From NCBI GenBank assembly GCA_029215795.1, contig JARDYH010000001.1, positions 294,692,654 through 294,756,653 on the forward strand: a stretch of DNA of 64,000 nt. The letters run 5' to 3'. Origin of the DNA: Anniella stebbinsi. Its lineage: Eukaryota > Chordata > Lepidosauria > Squamata > Anniellidae. Position numbers and translations under genes: made by a program. The notes beneath the pieces were generated by a model. It was given only the letters and a program-made list of their open reading frames with translations. It was not told where the DNA came from and made no database searches. The number at the start of each line of letters is the position of its first letter. The stretch's first letter is position 1. Shown in pieces: positions 10,680 through 21,790 of this stretch.

Positions 10680-11186
10680 TCATGTCTGCTTTGCAATTGG
10701 CTGCCTGTATGTTTCCAAGCCCAATTCAAGGTGCTGGTCCTAACCTATAAAACCTTACACGGCTCAGGACCACAATACCTGACGGAACGCCTCTCCTGAC
10801 ATGGACCTACCCATGCACTTCGCTCAACATCTAAGGTCCTCCTCCAGATGCCTACTCCGAGGGAAGCTCCGAAGACGGCAACAAGGTGGAAGGCCTTCTT
10901 TGTGGTCCCCCCCCCCCCCCCATTATGGAATGATCTCCCTGAAGAGGCCCTGGTACCAACATTGCTATCTATTTTCCCAGGCATTTAGTAATATGTGATG
11001 AGCTTAACCGATCTTGGATCTGTTTTTAGGTTTGGCTGATAGTTTATAGTTGTTTTAGATGTATGTTCTTGTGTATATTGTCTGTGGTATGTTTTTATGA
11101 TTTTAAATTTTGTATATCATTTTTAATGTTTTAATCTTATATAAATTGCCCAAAGAGCTTCGGGTATAGGGTGGTATAGAAATATC

Positions 11187-11217
<31 letters not shown>
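10680..11217 (+). mobile_element. L2-like LINE, C terminus and 3' end
   Basis: The frame encodes the conserved C-terminal block LAVCFQAQFKVL-like, then LVLTYKTLHGSGPQYLTERL. A second block in another frame carries MWNDLPEEALVPTLLSIFPG-like sequence. The 3' untranslated part ends with an imperfect hairpin (TTGCCCAAAGAGCTTCGGGTATAGGGTGG) and an (AAT)n tail at about 11188-11217. A poly-C run at 10909-10921 marks a slippage frameshift. It abuts another LINE relic. Confidence 0.75.
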
Positions 11218-11221
<4 letters not shown>

Positions 11222-11585
11222 TACAATACCTTGTAACCGACCAGACATAACAGTCATAGACAAAAAAGCAAAACACACGTACCTCATTGACATAGCAATA
11301 CCCATTGAGAAAAATGTTATAGAAAAGGAAGAGGAAAAGAGAGAAAAATATACACCACTGGTCATGGAAGTCAAAGAACTATGGCAACAGGAAAAGGTCG
11401 CAATTATTCCATTAGTCACATCATTCACTGATATCACATAAAAAAACTATATAGAAAACCTTCAGAAACTGGGCCTACCAAAATACATCCATACCAACAT
11501 CCAGAAAGTAGTCATAATTAAAACATGTTCAATTGTCAGGAAATTCCTGAATCTGTAAAAGACAGAATGACTTGGTAAAGCCTGT
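11212..11585 (+). mobile_element. LINE relic with restriction-like endonuclease (R4/Dong-type)
   Basis: Translating from about 11230 gives CNRPDITVIDKKAKHTYLID, then IAIPIEKNVIEKEEEKREKY, then ELWQQEKVAIIPLVTSF. The order is RPD-x-x-x-x-D, then LID-x-A-x-P, then a basic/acidic helix. It fits the PD-(D/E)xK endonuclease at the C terminus of target-specific LINE clades such as R4/Dong. A stop lies at about 11440, after which NLQKLGLPKYIHTNIQKVVI continues the family pattern. It is truncated at the left by the AAT tail of the L2-like element. Confidence 0.6.
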
Positions 11586-11589
11586 CATG

Positions 11590-12536
11590 TCCATCTAGAA
11601 AAACTGCCATAAGAGATAAAGAGATATAATAATTCCTCTGGTTGGTATACGGGCCATTCACTCCATTGTCAGGCCTTGGAAAAGCTTTGATACAGACTAC
11701 AGCTACGAAGCCAGTTCTGGTCTAAGCAACTAAGCATCAAAAGGGCCAAAGATAGTTATAATGTGGTTGAAGACAGGGAGATGTAAGATTCTGGAGGAGA
11801 ATAGAAGGCAGACAAGAATTGAGAGGCCTAGATTAAGTAGAAGATGTGGTCAAAACAGGCTGATAGTGAGTTTCTGAAGAAGGCAGGTTAGGGAGGTGAG
11901 GCAGTCAGCACAGTTAACATGCTAAGACAAATTTCTCAGACTGAGGAACTGACTTTGATGGCCTGGTGCACCTTCATAGTCCTGTCACACAGTATGACTG
12001 TAACATGTATTGTTGACAAGAATTCATTGTATTTCATAGGAGAGTTATTCCAAATTATCTGTATATTATCTGACTGTAAGTGATCAGTAATAGGCATGAC
12101 TAGTTGTGTGTACATGTTATGAGATAACTATGAGTAACTGAATGCATTCTTGGAATTGAAAGGAGGCTACCACCAATGGGGAGGTTGGGTGCTGGAACCA
12201 GAAATCTGTTTAGCAGAGATACTTTCATCTAGGTATTACTAGTGTCAATACCAGACCTGGCTACACTGAGAATAACAGTATGACCAAGTCCAAAAGTAAG
12301 GATGAAGTCATTGACATTGTGAGGGTTATAAAAGGCAAGGGTTCAATCTGGTTTCCCGGAGAGATCCGAAAAGAATAAGACGCCTACCCAACATGATTAC
12401 TTAAGCTCTGCAACCCATGCTTACCAGATTGGTACTTATAAGGGCTTAATGATGACTGCTTTGTTGTTCGAGAAGAATAGAATGTTAACAAGGAATATGC
12501 TAGCCACGATTTCTATTATGCTTCTAATCATGATAA
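11590..12536. other. Unassigned sequence
   Basis: No gene or mobile element was recognised. A short segment at 12310-12400 (GGGTTATAAAAGGCAAGG) has a TATA-like word but no supporting context. Confidence 0.4.
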
Positions 12537-14000
12537 TTGCATAATCATTTATTTATTTATTTATTTATTTATTTATTACATTTGTATACCACCCCATAGC
12601 CGAAGCTCTCTGGGCGGTTTACATAGGATTAAAAACAATTAAAAACAATATACAAAAATTAAAACAGCAAAAACATACAACATACACACAATCTGTACAT
12701 TTAAAACCACTACAATACTCCAAAAAGCTACAAAAAACAAAAAACAAAACAAACAAAACAAACCCAGGCTCCTCAAATATTGCCAGAAGAGGAAAGTCTT
12801 GACCTGGCACCGAAAAGATAACAATGTTGGCGCCAGGCGGGCCTCGTCAGGGAGATCGTTCCAAAATTGGGGGGCCACCACAGAGAAGGCCCTCTTTCTT
12901 GTTGCCGACCTCCGAGCTTCCCTTGGAGTAGGCACTCGGAGGAGGGCCTTAGATGTTGAACGTAGTGTTCGGGTAGGTTCATATCGGGAAAGGCGTTCCA
13001 TCAGGTATTGTGGTCCCAAGCCGTGTAAGGCTTTATAGGTTAAAACTAGCACCTTGAATCGGGCTCGGAAACATACAGGCAGCCAATGCAAGCGGGCCAG
13101 AGTAGGTCTTATATGCTTGAACCTACTGGTTCTGGTTATCAATCTGGCTGCTCCATTTTGCACAAGCTGCAGCTTCCGACCCACCTTCAAAGGCAGCCCC
13201 ACGTAGAGTGCATTGCAGTAATCTAACTTGGAGGTTACCAGAGCATGGACAACTGAAGCCAGGTTATCCCTGTCCAGATAGGGACGTAGCTGGGCCACCA
13301 ACCGGAGTTGGTAGAAGGCACTCCGTGCCACTGAGGCCACCTGCGCCTCAAGTGACAGAGATGGTTCTAGGAGAACCCCCAAGCTACGAACCCGCTCCTT
13401 CAAGGGGAGTGCAACCCCATCCAGAATAGGTTGAACACCCTCCATCCGGTCAGCGGAACCACCCACTAACAGCGTCTCAGTCTTGTCTGGACTGAGTTTC
13501 AGTTTATTAGCCCTCATCCAGTCCATTGTCGCAGCCAGGCACTGGTTCAGCACATCCACAGCCTCACCTGATGAAGATGAAAAGGAGAAATAGAGCTGCG
13601 TGTCATCAGTGTACTGATGACAACGCACTCCAAAACTCTGGATGACTACACTCAACGGTTTCATGTAGATGTTGAACAGCATGGGGGACAAAACTGACCC
13701 CTGCGGAACCCCATACTGGAGAATCCACGGGGCCGAGCAATGTTCTCCAAACCTCACCTTCTGGAGCCAACCCCCCAAGTAGGAGCGGAACCACTGCAAT
13801 GCAGTGCCTCCCACTCCCAACTCAGCCAGTCGTGCCAGAAGGATACCATAGTCAATGGTATCGAAAGCCGCTGAGAGATAAAGGAGAATGAACAGCGTCA
13901 CACTCCCCCTGTCTTTCTCCCGACATAGGTCATCATACAGGGCGACCAAGGCTGTTTCCGTACCAAAACCAGGCCTGAAACCCGACTGAATTTGCATAAT
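12537..14000 (-). mobile_element. L2-like LINE, best-preserved RT copy in the window
   Basis: This is a 5'-truncated insertion (about 12546-13991) with a candidate 9-bp duplication TTGCATAAT at 12537-12545 and 13992-14000. A 452-codon minus-strand frame begins at FQSGFRPGFGTETALVAL-like sequence. It contains motif A (YLSAAFDTIDYGIL), motif B (YGVPQGSVLSPMLFNIYM) and the catalytic box YTDDTQLYFSFS (usual form YADD or FADD). It ends with the LHWLPVCFRARFKVLVLTYK and APQFWNDLPDEARLAPTLLS blocks. The Ala-to-Thr change in YTDD and the missing endonuclease argue that it is inactive. The 3' end has the CCGCCC-type hairpin and an (AAAT)n tail at 12546-12580. Confidence 0.85.
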
Positions 14001-15118
14001 TTGTTATTTTCTAATACTGTTTAAGCAATAAATGTATATATTGTGGTACCACTTTGTGTTACTTGACTTGAGAGAGGTTTTAGGGACTACAACCCATATA
14101 TATATATTAATACTTGAAGCCCAAAACACTCAGCGGGATTCATACATGTATCACTGAGTGCAGTCTGTCCTTTAAAGCTGTTGTGGTCTCTCTTGATCTG
14201 GTGAATCTCAGATACACCCGTTAAAGTTTGGGAAACAAGCTAGTTGGATAGAGTGAAAAGCAGTTACTCTTCTCAGGCCTGCATGTGACCCTGGCTTTTG
14301 AGGTGAGCTGACATTGTCCAGGCTGGAACTGGACCCTAGAGGATACTACCTTCAATCCATAGAGATGAATGTGCCTAATATGAGGGACCAGAGAGCAAGT
14401 GACAAAGCATGTAACTGATGAAGGCCCTGATTTGGAGATTCTCCTTAATGCTGTACAAGCATGTTCCTGGGTTTTGCTCTATTTGTTTTCCTGCTTGCAC
14501 AATTCCTGTCATTATTTTAAGAGGGGTGGGGAGATGAACTGCACACTTCAGGGATCTTGGTGTGTGTGTGTGTGATAAAATGTGTAACCGTGCGCTCTGT
14601 GTACAAAGATACACATGTTCTGCTAGCAGAATTGATAAATGTTGGGCCACACCCTCTCAGGATTTGATCCACAGTATTGACGTCTCCAGGCTGAATACCT
14701 TTCCCCTCCAAGTCCTGAGTGACTTGCTGCTATTATTTGGGGAAAAGTAAAGGTCACCATTGGGATAGGAGATAAACCTGACCTGGTGACTTCCTCTCAG
14801 TTGTGTTTCTGATATTGAGCAGGGGACCTTTTACTCCCATGTTCCTTTATTACATGCAACTTTAAAACAGAGCTTTAAGGTTTTGAAAAGGCCAAGTGAG
14901 AAAAATGTGAAAGCAATTACGAAAGCAAATCAAAAGTAGGAAGTTCAGCAGACAGTAAAATGTAAATGTCAAAAAGAATATTGCTACTGATAATTCAGTC
15001 ATAGAGCCATATGAATAGATGCCTGCAGGGAAAGAAGAAAGCCACTGGGAGCTGATGGCAAGCCCCATGGATCCAACCACGACAGGACTAAGCAGTGATG
15101 TTTTAAAGCATCATAATT

Positions 15119-15120
<2 letters not shown>
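14001..15120. other. Unassigned sequence
   Basis: It contains short AT and GT runs (about 14097-14108 and 14561-14574). The minus-strand frames reading repeated SLSLSL or HTHT are microsatellite translations. No gene is seen. Confidence 0.45.

Positions 15121-15121
<1 letters not shown>

Positions 15122-15161
<40 letters not shown>
15122..15161. repeat. (AG)n microsatellite
   Basis: About 20 uninterrupted AG units. Confidence 0.97.
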
Positions 15162-15162
<1 letters not shown>

Positions 15163-15224
15163 ATTTTCTCTTAAAGATTCTCTGCATGGTTCCTGCCTAC
15201 TGGATGAGCAAGGTCCAATTTGTA

Positions 15225-15320
15225 CACTGTGCAATCCTATGCATGTTGACTCAGAAGCATGTCCCACCTTGTTCAAAGGAATCACTCCCATTTGCATAGG
15301 GCTGTGGACAAGATTGCAGC
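15225..15320. repeat. CAATCCTATG short repeat
   Basis: Starts GCAATCCTATGCATGTTGAC, then TCAGAAGCATGTCCC, and ends CCATTTGCATAGGGCTG with AAGATTGCAG. Same family as 1733-1812. Confidence 0.6.
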
Positions 15321-16540
15321 TATTGAAGAACTGTCAGAAAGGTGGAACTTGATTAAAGCAAAGTATACGGTCTATTGAATAGAGTTTTAGTTGGTTAATC
15401 TGTCAATTAACTTTTTATATGGGTAAATATTTCTGAAATATGGTGCATTCTTTGTTTTTAGATGATGCAGATGTGTTTTAGCAGGAGTAACATTATTTTA
15501 GAAGCAGCATTCTTCCTTGTGGAAGAAAAAAGAGAATAGCTCTTTCATGATGGTGCTTGCCAGCTGCACTTTTTATAAGCATTTGCATTAAAAAAGTAAA
15601 AAAGATACTTAAAAAGCGCTACCCAATTAATTGGGCACTGTTTTAGTAAAGTAAAAGTTTTGAAGTTAATTAGGATGCAATCCTATTGTTTATGCCCTCG
15701 ATGCTCTGAACCCGGAGGCATACAAGCATCCAGTGAAGAGTAGGGGGAGTGGCGGAGGTGATAATCACCTCCCCACTCCTCCTGTCCTGCATTTCTGCTA
15801 GATGGGCTTTTTTTGCCCATTTAGCTGGGGGACTTTGAAGGAGGAAGGAAGGAGGCTGGAGAGGTCTCAAAATAGTTTCCTTGGAGAGGCAGCCAGCGCA
15901 GTTCTTCCCTGATACTGTCTATGGGCCAATAGAATTTCTCTCCTAATTTTAACCAATTAAATGTTGCAGCCCTAATACAATGTAACTATCATAGTTTTCA
16001 AAGAGGCAGTGACAAAGAGATGACCCCCACCAAGTTTTTCCTCTCTTACTTTACAATAGACCTCTTCATTATTAGAAAGAACACAAGTATAACAGAAGCA
16101 CAGTTTGGATTTTCTTATATATTTTCCCTCTCTCACCTAAACAAATTGCACTTTCCTATATTAAGGGGAGGGGGCTTCAGGAAAGGAGTTGAGGATGCCT
16201 TCAAATAGGAATTGAGGGAGATACTATTGGTGACAACTGTTAAATCACACTTTCTCGGCTCATCATGAACAGAACAAGTTAGTTATGCAAGCCACACAAC
16301 TTTTGTAGATGTCATTATCTGGCTTCATAAATTAATGTTGTATTTTTAAAATCTGTTCTCCATTAAACATTTGTTAGCAGCTTACTATAGCTCATTTGAT
16401 TCAAACCATAACCCATTTGGCTCTGTTCAAATGGTAAAATAAAACAGCAGTAAACGTACAAAAGAATAGAACTCATGGGAGACTTGGCAAGCAGCATAGT
16501 CAAGGAAGTCAGAACGGGGTCTATGGGGAAGGTGAAGAGT
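15321..16540. other. Unassigned AT-rich sequence
   Basis: No transposon ends or exon-like frames were recognised. Confidence 0.45.
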
Positions 16541-16544
16541 AAAT

Positions 16545-16635
16545 ATGGCTGCAATCTTACACTCACTTTCTTAGGAGAAAGTTTGATTAAACTTAAAGGG
16601 ACTTCTGAATAAACATGCATAGGCTCAGGTTGCAT
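16545..16635. repeat. CAATCCTATG short repeat, decayed
   Basis: Starts GCTGCAATCTTACACTCAC and ends TAAACATGCATAGGCTCAGG, with the GGGACTTCTGAATAAAC core. Same family as 1733-1812. Confidence 0.55.
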
Positions 16636-17202
16636 GTCTTTCAAATCACTATCAGAAAGTTGTTCTGAAAACTTTTAGCCTCAATCCCTTTAGAAGCAGC
16701 AGCATTGAGCTTGTATTAAAACTTAATTTTCATAACATCTACATTTTTGCTCTAAATCCTTGTTCATAACCAATTTTCTGTTTCTGGAACTAAGCTGCTG
16801 CTATTATTGAGATATGAAAACTTGAATGACTCAAGAGATACAAGAAACTGTCACATAGAAGGTAGGATGATCAACAAGAGCAGCAAGGTAAGAAGATGCT
16901 GGTGTGCATATCAGATTTGGCTCAGCTGACAGAGCAAGGGAAGAAAGAATCCAAGTTGCAGTGCAGTAGGTACATGGGTCAGTAGCAAGGGCTACAGCAT
17001 CTGGACTGCTCCAGAAGCAATGTAGCTTCAACACAGACTAGACCTCAAGTGGTACCTTACAGCCTATGGGCAAAAAGACATGTAGTAGCAGATCTCTGTT
17101 CCTTACAATGTCTAGGTTGGCCCTTGGATGGTTGGTAGGCTCTTTAACAGGACCACTAGACTCTTTGCTTAAATCCTTGTCCTAGGCATAGCAACATGCC
17201 CA

Positions 17203-17428
17203 TTACATTACATTTATTACATTTATATCCTGCCTCTTTTCTTCCAGGGAACCCAAAGCAGCTTACATAATATTCCTTCTCTCCATTTTATCCAACAACA
17301 ACCCTGTGAAGTAGGTTGGGCTGAGAGTCTGTGACTGGCCCAAAGTCACGCTGTGAGCATCCATGGCCAAGTAGGGACTAGAACTCGGAATTTCTGAGTC
17401 CCAGGCTAACACTCTAGCCACCACACTT
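17203..17428 (-). mobile_element. tRNA-derived SINE, full length
   Basis: Read on the minus strand it starts GTGGTGGCTAGAGTGTTAGC, an A-box-like start. A B-box-like GAGTTCTAGTCCC follows, then the body block GACTTTGGGCCAGTCAC, then CTCAGCCCAACCTACTTCAC. It ends GGCAGGATATAAATGTAATA. Copies at 23817 and 28303 share the body. The order (tRNA-like head, conserved body, simple tail) matches a common squamate SINE. Confidence 0.75.
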
Positions 17429-17429
17429 C

Positions 17430-18152
17430 CATCTCAGAGTCTTTGGGAGCTTCTTTCCCAGGTTCTGATCCTGGTGATTTTGGAGCTATGGGTCTTCCAG
17501 GATAGGTCAAGATCGGAGATGCCAACAAGGGCTTGGAGCACAACATATGAAACTGCCTTATACTAGGCTCACTATTTCTACGTATATCCCAGTCTTGTCT
17601 ATTCTGCTTGGCAGTGGCTTTCCAGGGTCTCAGGCAAGAGCTCTTCCCCATCACTCCACTACCTCTCATTTTAACTGGACCTCCTAGGGATTGACCCCTT
17701 CTGCATATAAACTATGCAAGCCTCTAACCTTCCACTCATCTCCTCTTGAAGCATACAGAATTTATGAGCCAGCTATTTCAGCTCCTCAGCCAAACAGTCT
17801 TGGTTAAGGACAGGTAGATCAGTCTCTTTTTTGGTCTATGGGAATTCTGATGTGTTCATTCAAAAATTCCATTCTTTTTTTTGCATTAAACTGTGGGCTT
17901 TATTTTAAATGACACAAAATTGTGCATACATAGCACAAAATGTGCATTTCTAAATTCATTTTATCCTAAAACATGAATTTTGGTATTTTTTGAGCATCAC
18001 AAAACTCAAAGTGCAAAACCTGAAGGATAATTATGTTTTGATTTACACATTAATCTAGGAGTGCATATCAGGTCACTATACATCAGAATTCACAAAGATT
18101 GAATCCCTCAGCTATCCCTAGCCTTGCTCCCTGCTGAGTCAGAGAATGAGAT
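17430..18152. other. Unassigned sequence
   Basis: AT-rich, with no mobile element or gene recognised. Confidence 0.4.
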
Positions 18153-18165
18153 GATAGATAGATGT

Positions 18166-18201
<36 letters not shown>

Positions 18202-18221
18202 GATAGATGATAGATAGATAA
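18153..18221. repeat. (GATA)n microsatellite
   Basis: An interrupted run of GATA/TAGA units with one GATGTTAGAT break at the left. Confidence 0.95.
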
Positions 18222-18852
18222 CTTTTTCTCACACAATGGGAAAATATATATATTTTTAAATGTGAAGTACACAAGAGAAATGCAGACGCCCTTTTGCTCC
18301 AATGTGTTCAAGGTCCAGATAAAATATTGCCAAGACTACAACATTTTGAGTGACAAGAAAGAAACAGCAACAGTATAGACAGTTCCATTTCCAAATGGAA
18401 CTGTTAACACCACAATGTGGCTCCCAATTCACTAATCATCTGAGATCATCTGGGAAAAAGGAAAAAGCTTTTGTAAAGAGCAATTCAACTTGATGGCTTT
18501 GCCAGAAACTTCTTGGCTGCTTCTCCATCTATTTGTTGCCTTAAAACCTCTCCCTGTTTAAGGATAAAGCATGCAAAAAAAGTCTAACGCAAAAAAAGTC
18601 TAACACAAACCATCTCTGTTCTACGATGTTCATTCTGGTACGAAAGGCCAGACAGTGCTTTTTGCAGGTTGTTGTGCTATTTGAATAAATAGAACTTACT
18701 GCCCCAGGCATCCAAGTGTTAGGAGCAGAGAGTAACACCACGCTGTTTAAGAATTGGATTTGCATAAAAAGAAAGGGAAAACTGACCAATTATTGACTTC
18801 CTCCTGGCTTAAGCAAAGGGGCAAAATTAGCATACTGCTGAATGCATTACTT

Positions 18853-18925
18853 AGAATCATAGAATCATAGAACAGTAGAGTTGGAAGGGGCCTATAAGGC
18901 CATCGAGTCCTACCCCCTGCTCATG
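18853..18925 (-). mobile_element. CR1-type LINE 3' tail
   Basis: AGAATCATAGAATCATAGAA is the antisense of the CR1 tail (ATTCTATG)n. It is followed by GAGTTGGAAGGGGCCTATAA, the antisense of the conserved CR1 3' untranslated end. Only about 70 bp remain. Confidence 0.85.
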
Positions 18926-19489
18926 GTCACTTCCGTGATGGGTGCCCAAGGCATAATTTACGATTTTGCAAGTAATAGCCAGGGAGTGATACAGGATGTC
19001 AGAGATTAAATTTGGAGAGGACACAATCAGAAGGAAGGTGTTGCAATAATCATGTACACAGTCTCTTACTGAACATGCCCTGCCCAGATCTAAATAATGG
19101 CAGGTTGTTCTGGTCTTCACCAAGAGTGGAACGGAACTGTGTAACACTTGACTACCAGATTTGTCAATTTCCAGGTTATTTTTAATGGATTCACTAGAAC
19201 AAGCTTTACTCCAGACTCCCCACTGCTGCACCATGTGTTTAATGCTCTCCATTATTAAAGCAGCCTGCTCATTCATGGTCTTTGTTTCCAATTTTTCAAT
19301 CAGTTATTGAGTCATGTCAAGTCACCTTATCACATAACTTTGAAGTTCAGAGCCTGGGGAGGGGACACATTGGCTTCCTATCATGAGTAATAGCTGTTGC
19401 ACCACAATTCATGCTAGGAAGAAGGCTCTATTAAGCCTTATGATGTTTCCTTCATATTGGTTCAGCCATGCCTGCATAGATGTGTATGC
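18926..19489. other. Unassigned sequence
   Basis: A 144-codon minus-strand frame (18857-19291) overlaps the CR1 tail and has no recognisable domain or splice context. No gene is called. Confidence 0.4.
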
Positions 19490-19677
19490 CATTTTGGTAG
19501 GGTGACCATATGGAAAGGAGGACAGGGCTCCTGTATCTTTAACAGTTGCATAGAAAAGGGAATTTCAGCAGGTGTCATTTGTATGCATGCATCACCTGGT
19601 GAAATTACCTCTTCATCACAACAGTTAAAGCTGCAGGAGCCCTGCCCATCTTTCCATTTGGTCACCCTAATTTTGGA
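19490..19677. mobile_element. hAT-like MITE, monomer form
   Basis: The element is 19498-19669 (172 bp). It starts TAGGGTGACCATATGGAAAG and ends CTTTCCATTTGGTCACCCTA. The outer 45 bp of the two ends are inverted copies. The flanks share ATTTTGG (7 of 8 bp of an expected hAT duplication). It corresponds to the left unit of the dimers at 1864, 22519 and 26976. Confidence 0.8.
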
Positions 19678-19737
19678 TTGTGTCTCATATTTGCTTTTAA
19701 AAGCAATACTATCTTAATAACAGTTCCAGGACTGTCC

Positions 19738-19773
19738 TCTTCCTCCTCCTCCTCCTCCTCCTCCTTCTTCTTC
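19738..19773. repeat. (TCC)n microsatellite
   Basis: CTCCTCCTCC run followed by TTCTTCTTCC. Confidence 0.95.
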
Positions 19774-19784
19774 CATATCCTGTC

Positions 19785-19876
19785 CCAAATGGATGCAAGC
19801 CTACAATCCTTATGCACCTTTACTTTAGAGTAATCCCCACTGAACTCTGCGAAACTCATTTCCAAGTAAACTTTTG
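19785..19876. repeat. CAATCCTATG short repeat, decayed
   Basis: Contains CTACAATCCTTATGCACC, AGTAATCCCCACTGAACTC and TTCCAAGTAAACTTTTGCAG in family order. Confidence 0.5.
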
Positions 19877-19879
19877 CAG

Positions 19880-21040
19880 GAGCAAGCTGTCCATAAGTAG
19901 ACCCAACAAGCATTGCTTCTCTATGGCAAAGTCATATCTGCCCACATCTGTAATAGGATAAAATCAGCTAAATCATCATTTAAACTGATTGCATGCACAT
20001 GTGCGTGAGAGGCAGATAACAAAGAGCTTTCACAAAATATGCTTGATGAATTCAACTGTGAAAAAAGAGACAAGCAGAACAGATGTAACCCTCTTGTTGA
20101 TCATAATGTAGGGGGTCCTGACCACAAGTAGAATTCTGCAGGACATGTTACCTCTGCTCTGCTCTGCTCTTTCTCATCCCAGGAGGTCAAAATGAATGAA
20201 AGTGGATCTCTCTTTGCCCCAACTGCGCTGCCAGTTATTCTAACGCAGACTAATCAAGGGTTTAGGGCAATTCTGGTATCTAATTAATGCCGATTACAAA
20301 CCAAGAGACTCTGGAAATAATAGTCCTGGGGGAAAACAAAGGGCTCACTACATAATGGAAACATCTGTACCTCAGTAGTCACTATTAAAAATGCAGCCTA
20401 GGAGAGTGCCCGGAGGACATTTCTTAAGGTCGCAGGGTGTTCTTTACTGCCACCTGCAGGACACATTGTGGATATATCTGCTAACAAGAGAAATAAAATG
20501 TACTAGTAGACTGAAAATGGCATGGTTTCAACAGGGAAACATTCTTTCTTCCCTTCAGAACAATTAAACGGTGTATGCTTCTCCTGGTCCTTTGTCTTGT
20601 ATTCAATGTCAGTATTCAATGCTGTCATTGCGCTAGCAGGAACAACCACGAGCACAACAGATGCTAGTTGAAACTACTGCTTCCAGAATGGACCAAGTCA
20701 GTGGAGCTTGGGGAAAAGAGCTCTGCTGCCTTGCCTGATTCGGGAAGCACTGAGTTTCAGCTATTTCTCTGGGTTGCACTAGGAAGCGATAGCTTCCCGT
20801 TGTCCTAGTGGTGCAACATGTTTAGTGCTGGCAAATTGCCAGCTCTGGATAATACCCCAAAGGCTTGTTTTTATTTAAATTAATCAGCCACTATATGGGA
20901 TCACAAACACACACGTTCCATTTCTTTAATAAATATATATTTAATTTTTATTAATTAATATTATTTACTTAATTGTTTATTACATGGCCCAGCAAGCCAG
21001 CAAAGCATTCAGATAATCAAAAGAGAGCTGTTCAAAAGGA
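19880..21040. other. Unassigned, exon-free sequence
   Basis: Contains a (TCTGC)n run near 20150-20168, an AT-rich block at 20925-20985, and a single CTCF-like word at 20447-20460. Nothing codes. Confidence 0.4.
20447..20460. promoter_or_regulatory. Candidate CTCF-like word
   Basis: CTGCCACCTGCAGG differs at one position from a CTCF-core form (CTGCCACCTGCTGG). A single short match is weak evidence. Confidence 0.2.
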
Positions 21041-21041
21041 T

Positions 21042-21790
21042 TCATAGAATCATAGAATAGAGTTGGAATGAGCCTATAAGGCCATTGAGTCCAGCCCCCT
21101 GCTCAATGCAGGGATCCACTTTAAAACTTACCTGAAAGAGGGCTGTCCAGCTGCATCTTGAAAGCCTCTAGGTTGGGAGAGCCCACGACCTCCCTAGATA
21201 ATTGGTTCCATTGTCCTACTGCTCTAACAGTAGGGGAGTTTTTCCTGATGTCCAGCTGGAATCTGGCTTCCTGTAACTTGAGCCCATTATTCCTTGTTCT
21301 GCACTTTGTGATGATCTTGTAACTGTGCATTTCGTTTCTTTTTCCTAGGTATAGAACTTGGCATTTATCCCTATTAAATTTCATTCTGATGTTTTCAGCC
21401 AAGCAATCCAGCCTATCAAGATCACTTTTAATTTTGTTTCTGTCTTCCAGAGTCTTAGCTTTTTTGTTGCTTTTAGCATTCCTCGCTAGTCTCAGCCCAT
21501 TCTCAGTTTTAGCCTTCCTGATATCATTCCTGCACTTCTGTGCTACCTGTCTATACTCTTCTTTTGTAGCCTGGCCTTCCTTCCACTTCCTATATGTGTC
21601 CTTTTTTGTGTCCAGGTCTTTTTGTGTTCAAGTCATCTCTAAGCTTTTTGTGGCACCACATTGGTTTCTTCTGTTGTCTTCCATCTTTTTTCCTTGTTGG
21701 AATTATGCCTTTAAAAATTCCTTTTTTAAAAACTGCCACCCATCTCGGGCTCCTTTTCTCATTAGGGTCACTTGCTATGGGATGTATCAT
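21042..21790 (-). mobile_element. CR1-type LINE, internally deleted
   Basis: The tail end (TTCATAGAATCATAGAATAG) is at 21041-21060. Moving upstream on the minus strand, the C-terminal block (NNGLKLQEARFQLDIRKNS, then VRAVGQWNQLSREVVGSPN) is followed by AENIRMKFNRDKCQVLYLGK, the segment after the catalytic DD box. It then joins an upstream lysine-rich linker (RKAKTENGLRLARNAKSN-like). The FADD box itself is missing, so an internal deletion joins linker to thumb. Confidence 0.8.

Noticed and set aside
14562..14750. Frames rich in HTHT, SLSL or REREREE
   Set aside because: These are translations of GT, AG and similar microsatellites here and at 15117-15299 and 25363-25812.
17203..17428. Functional tRNA gene
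   Set aside because: The tRNA-like head is part of a SINE with body and tail. It lacks a convincing cloverleaf and recurs at 28303.
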